Assembly: GCF_008831285.2 (NCBI RefSeq)
Contig: NW_022204507.1
Location: 3,032,452 to 3,096,451 of the forward strand
Length of the DNA: 64,000 bases
Origin: Nymphaea colorata
Lineage: Eukaryota > Streptophyta > Magnoliopsida > Nymphaeales > Nymphaeaceae
Direction: 5' to 3'
Shown: positions 61,159 through 64,000 of the stretch, piece after piece
Layout: each line of letters opens with the position of its first letter
How positions within the stretch are numbered: the first letter of the stretch is position 1
Program-made: the position numbers and the translations under genes
The notes under the pieces: model-generated
Told to the model about the DNA's origin: nothing
Seen by the model: the letters and a program-made list of their open reading frames with translations, nothing else
Databases searched by the model: none

Positions 61159-61548
61159 AATCACAGACCAGTAGGCAGCAAGGGCAGCAGGAAGCAATCA
61201 CACGATACAACACCAAAAAACGGACAGAGAGCAGGAAACGGAACCAGGCAAGGCGGCGCGGCGCTGGGCGGGAACAGACCAGGCAGTCGGCGCGGCGCTG
61301 GGCGGAAACAGACCAGGCAGAGCGGCACGGCGCCGGAAAAGGACACGGCGTTGGGCGGAAAAAGACCGCCGCTGGACAGGTCGTCGTTTGGGCAGGCCGA
61401 CGCTGGGCGGAAGCGGCTGAACGGGAACGCCGCTGGGCAGGCCGACGCTGGGCGGAAGCGGCTGAACGGGAACGCCGCTGGGCAGGGCGTCGCTGGGCGA
61501 TTCTCCTCTAACACGGGCAAAAGACAACCAGAAACGCCGGAACTTCAC
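61159..61548 (-). promoter_or_regulatory. GC-rich 5' leader of the young copia element
   Basis: 390 bp between the primer site and gag, strikingly GC-rich in an AT-rich window. It contains two exact 45-bp tandem units (61,391-61,435 and 61,436-61,480) plus a decayed third, and further GCGCTGGGCGG-type words. RNA packaging and dimerisation signals are usual in this region; that role here is inference. Proline-rich frames across it are by-products of the repeat. Confidence 0.7.
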
Positions 61549-61561
61549 GGCTCTGATACCA
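61549..61561 (-). other. primer-binding site (initiator tRNA-Met) of the young copia element
   Basis: The reverse strand reads TGGTATCAGAGCC, directly abutting the 5' LTR. It is complementary to the 3' end of plant initiator tRNA-Met and primes minus-strand synthesis. Confidence 0.95.
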
Positions 61562-61811
61562 TGTAGAGATACGAACAAGAAGAAGAGGAAGAGAAGCAAT
61601 GATCACGATGTAACGTGGAAAAACCCTCTACACGAGGGAGAAAAAACCACGAATGAGGAGGAGTTGGTGCCCACTAGCAGCCAGACTCTCTCTCTCTTAA
61701 GATTATCATTAACTCTTAAGGATTAGGGTTACATGACTTAAGTAGAGCCCAAAATGGGCTACAAGGCGGGTCGGGTATGGATCCGGACCCGAAACCCACA
61801 ATCTATCAACA
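61562..61811 (-). repeat. 5' LTR of the young copia element
   Basis: 250 bp, the promoter-bearing copy. It differs from the 3' LTR only at 61,755. CTCTTAA/TTAAGAG stretches occur near 61,695-61,720. Confidence 0.97.
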
Positions 61812-61816
61812 CCTAG

Positions 61817-62246
61817 AAAAGATGGTAGAATGGGAATTGAGATTTGCACTGTAAATCCAACGCAGCCTTCCAATCTTGGCTCGTATGAGAGTCTGACTAA
61901 GTTAGGAATCTAAGCAAGTTTCTATTACCATCTTCTTGTAAATTTTTGGTCTTTTCTCCTCAATGTTTAAGAAACCTTTTATGAACCGAGACCTTCCAAA
62001 TTCTCACAGCGTGCATGGAAGCCATGGTTCAAGTCCAATCTATAGGTTTTACCCTTCACAGCCATCATAAGCGACCAAACTACAAGACTTCCAAGAATGA
62101 GTCATACTCCTCACAAGTTCCTAGGTACAATCACAGGGATTGTCTCCATTACCTAACTTTTCTGTTGGAAAAGTTTATCTACAGCTGCCTTTCTCATAGT
62201 TGCCTTATTTCATTGTTCCCTTACCCATCAAGATCTTGTTGCTTTG
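61817..62246. other. no gene seen
   Basis: Short non-coding stretch between the young copia element and block B. A 136-codon + frame that crosses into the TA run has no motifs. Confidence 0.4.
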
Positions 62247-62325
62247 TGAGAAAACTTAGAGAAGAAAACAGAGGAAGGGTGAAAGATAAAACTGGAGAGA
62301 ACTTGTTTTTATTGATTCCCTTGAG

Positions 62326-62377
<52 letters not shown>

Positions 62378-63242
62378 TACAAAAAAAGGTTATCGCTTAC
62401 AAGATTTTTGTATACAAGATCATGATAATACCCAATTTCTATCTCTAAAAAAGCTAAAGGCTGCTTTCCAATTACAATTTGGAAGAAATTACATAAAGGC
62501 ACAATGAATATTTCAATTTGTTTCTTTAAGCTGTTGGTGCCACACGGCTTCCTTCCTCTTGCTATTATATGGTGAATGTTTCATCGATTTAATTGGTCTA
62601 AAATTCTGTTTATGCTGAAATAGATAAATGTTCCTTTTTTTTTTGCTTCTAAAAAAAAATTGAATTTGGGAGCCAAAAACGAAAAAAAAAGATATATTTT
62701 GGTAAACCTTGGGGTTTATACTCAATCAGGATAATCCATTGATTGCCTTATGAAAGAAAGTATCGCACAGGTATCATTCTCATCCCTGAAAAGCTGAAAA
62801 GCCAAAATGAAAATGAATATTTTATTATAACGAACTTGAATATTATACACCAGAGATAAGAATCGACAGATTTTTGTTTTTTTTTTTTTAAAAAAGAGAA
62901 CCACATCTTCATTTCCATATTAATTCAAACAGAGTAAGGTAGTAAATAGGACACATAACTCCATGTGATTTAGTAAATTGGAGAGATGAAAAGAACGGAT
63001 CTGTTGTGGGAAAAATTGTATTTAGGGGCTTGATTCTTCTAAAAATTCTAAATATGGTCATCATATTTTCAGTTCTCTTGATATGGGCCTGCCTCTCTTT
63101 TACTAATTACTATGGATTGCCAAAAGTACCTGTGATTACGACATGGCAGGTTGAAAAGTGAGACCTGTCATGTCGCACTTTGATAATTCAATCTAAGCTA
63201 GAGTATTATCATGTACTTTTTATCAAGATCTGCATAACGATA
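62247..63242. repeat. duplicated block B
   Basis: Second copy of 50,474-51,444. It carries an expanded (TA)22 run (62,330-62,374) where block A has only CATATGTATAG. It keeps the first stem-loop (arms 63,139-63,151/63,163-63,175, one mismatch) and a weaker second. It breaks inside the third and joins AGGAAGAATCCAGC..GGCGCCCTTCCCTG, a segment that block A has on its left side. Confidence 0.75.
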
Positions 63243-63282
63243 ACAGGAAGAATCCAGCAAAAAAGGCGCCCTTCCCTGACAT

Positions 63283-64000
63283 AAAAATATTAACACTTGG
63301 ATTTTTTTAAAAAAAAAACATAGTCAGACAATGTATAAAAACTAATAAAAAACAATAAGAGGTGAACTGAATCAAATTGATTTAGTATAGATTTGAAGAA
63401 ATCGGCTGATTCAAGCCAATATTTCCAACTAATCTGATGAGATAGTTTGACCAGCAAGATACAGCGTACTCAACTTGATCCCAACCTTGCTTCATTTACG
63501 TTGGTTAAAATTAAACTATGCATGCTATTATATGGATCCCCATATTTGCGCTAAGCAAGCAACATAGTAGTTGCATTTTTTTTAAAAAAAAAGCATTAAA
63601 TGTGTGAAAAATAAGTCAGCCTAATAAAAAGACAAAAACTGCCATTTCATTTTTGAAAAAAAATGCCACAGCAAAAAAATGCATTTTTCTGCATTATTCT
63701 CATTTTTCCTTTTTTCACTTTAGGCGTTTTTTCACTCTTTTCTATTGTCAAACTGCTTGTTTCCACTTTCTAATTCTTATTTATTTCTTATCTACTTTTT
63801 TAATGCTGCCTTATTAGTTTCCCATTTATTTGATTTTTCTCTCACTTTCAAGTTTTTTTAATTTTTTCTAAAAATGTACCATACTTTTCCATTATTTTTA
63901 TGCTTTTTCTAAGCTCGTCGTTGAGAAAAATGTCTCCATTTAAAAGGCAAAAACGATCTTTGTGACTATGGTCGAAGCCCAGATTTGGGAATCTTTAAAA
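63283..64000. other. no gene seen; A/T-rich, includes the inverted repeat partner of 46.9-47.1 kb
   Basis: Poly-A and poly-T rich. The stretch 63,700-63,870 matches the reverse complement of 46,925-47,090. No coding potential. Confidence 0.5.

Larger units (their letters stand above)
56588..61811 (-). mobile_element. complete, young Ty1/copia retrotransposon (5,224 bp)
   Basis: Reverse-strand element with two 250-bp LTRs (56,588-56,837 and 61,562-61,811), a primer site, a GC-rich leader, one gag-pol reading frame and a polypurine tract. The LTRs differ at a single base (C at 56,781, T at 61,755). The only coding lesion is an extra C in a homopolymer in the integrase. It looks like a recent insertion and may be, or recently have been, autonomous. 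Domain order gag-PR-IN-RT-RH places it in Ty1/copia. Confidence 0.97.
56583..61816. other. target-site duplication CCTAG flanking the young copia element
   Basis: CCTAG at 56,583-56,587 and again at 61,812-61,816, directly abutting the LTR termini. Five-base duplications are what copia integrase makes. Confidence 0.95.

Noticed and set aside
61549-61561. tRNA-like sequence
   Set aside because: It is a primer-binding site complementary to the tRNA-Met 3' end; no cloverleaf is present.
61161-61599. Proline-rich reverse-strand frames of 119 and 133 codons
   Set aside because: They read through the primer site and the 45-bp tandem repeat of the leader. The repetitive peptide simply reflects the DNA repeat.

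Overview
This window is nuclear DNA from a flowering plant. The species cannot be fixed from the sequence. The evidence is AT-rich sequence, GT-AG introns, plant-type LTR retrotransposons primed by initiator tRNA-Met, a PIF/Harbinger DNA transposon, a Xa21/EFR-type LRR receptor kinase and a plant VAL-type B3 exon. No intact protein-coding host gene is visible. The window is a transposon-rich, gene-poor stretch holding relics of many ages. No prokaryotic-type system, CRISPR array, rRNA or tRNA gene was seen.

Layout. 0-10.6 kb (+ strand): AT-rich sequence with isolated exon-like fragments of unrelated genes, all in one orientation. They include a frameshifted B3 exon of a VAL/HSI2-type regulator and one exon of a GH2 lacZ-like beta-galactosidase. 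A small MITE-like element sits inside TA-rich low-complexity DNA at 9.0-9.35 kb. 12-14.8 kb: a decayed Ty3/gypsy gag relic followed by the 3' half of a Ty1/copia pol and its LTR. 14.8-18 kb: a diverged direct duplication. 21.9-27.5 kb: a degenerate copia element (- strand) with both LTRs; a third LTR fragment of the same family lies at 36.5 kb. 28.78-32.59 kb: a 3.8-kb PIF/Harbinger-like element with TIRs, TAA target duplications and a broken transposase. 37.9-39.5 kb: a gypsy gag with PBS and LTR edge (- strand), then a copia 3' end with LTR (+ strand).

39.5-41.6 and 52.3-53.6 kb: two copies of a dispersed repeat. The first copy ends just before a pseudogenised LRR-XII non-RD receptor kinase (41.67-44.75 kb) that carries two +1 frameshifts. 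46.6-49.4 kb: copia scraps in both orientations. 50.47-51.44 and 62.25-63.24 kb: two copies of a block that carries consecutive stem-loops. 51.79-52.21 kb: an unrecognised two-exon gene fragment.

56,588-61,811: a structurally complete, very young copia element (- strand). It has two 250-bp LTRs differing at one base, perfect CCTAG target duplications, a PBS, a PPT and one gag-pol frame broken only by an extra base in a C-run. This is the best-preserved functional unit. Gag packages the RNA. Protease, integrase, reverse transcriptase and RNase H would be cut from the same polyprotein.
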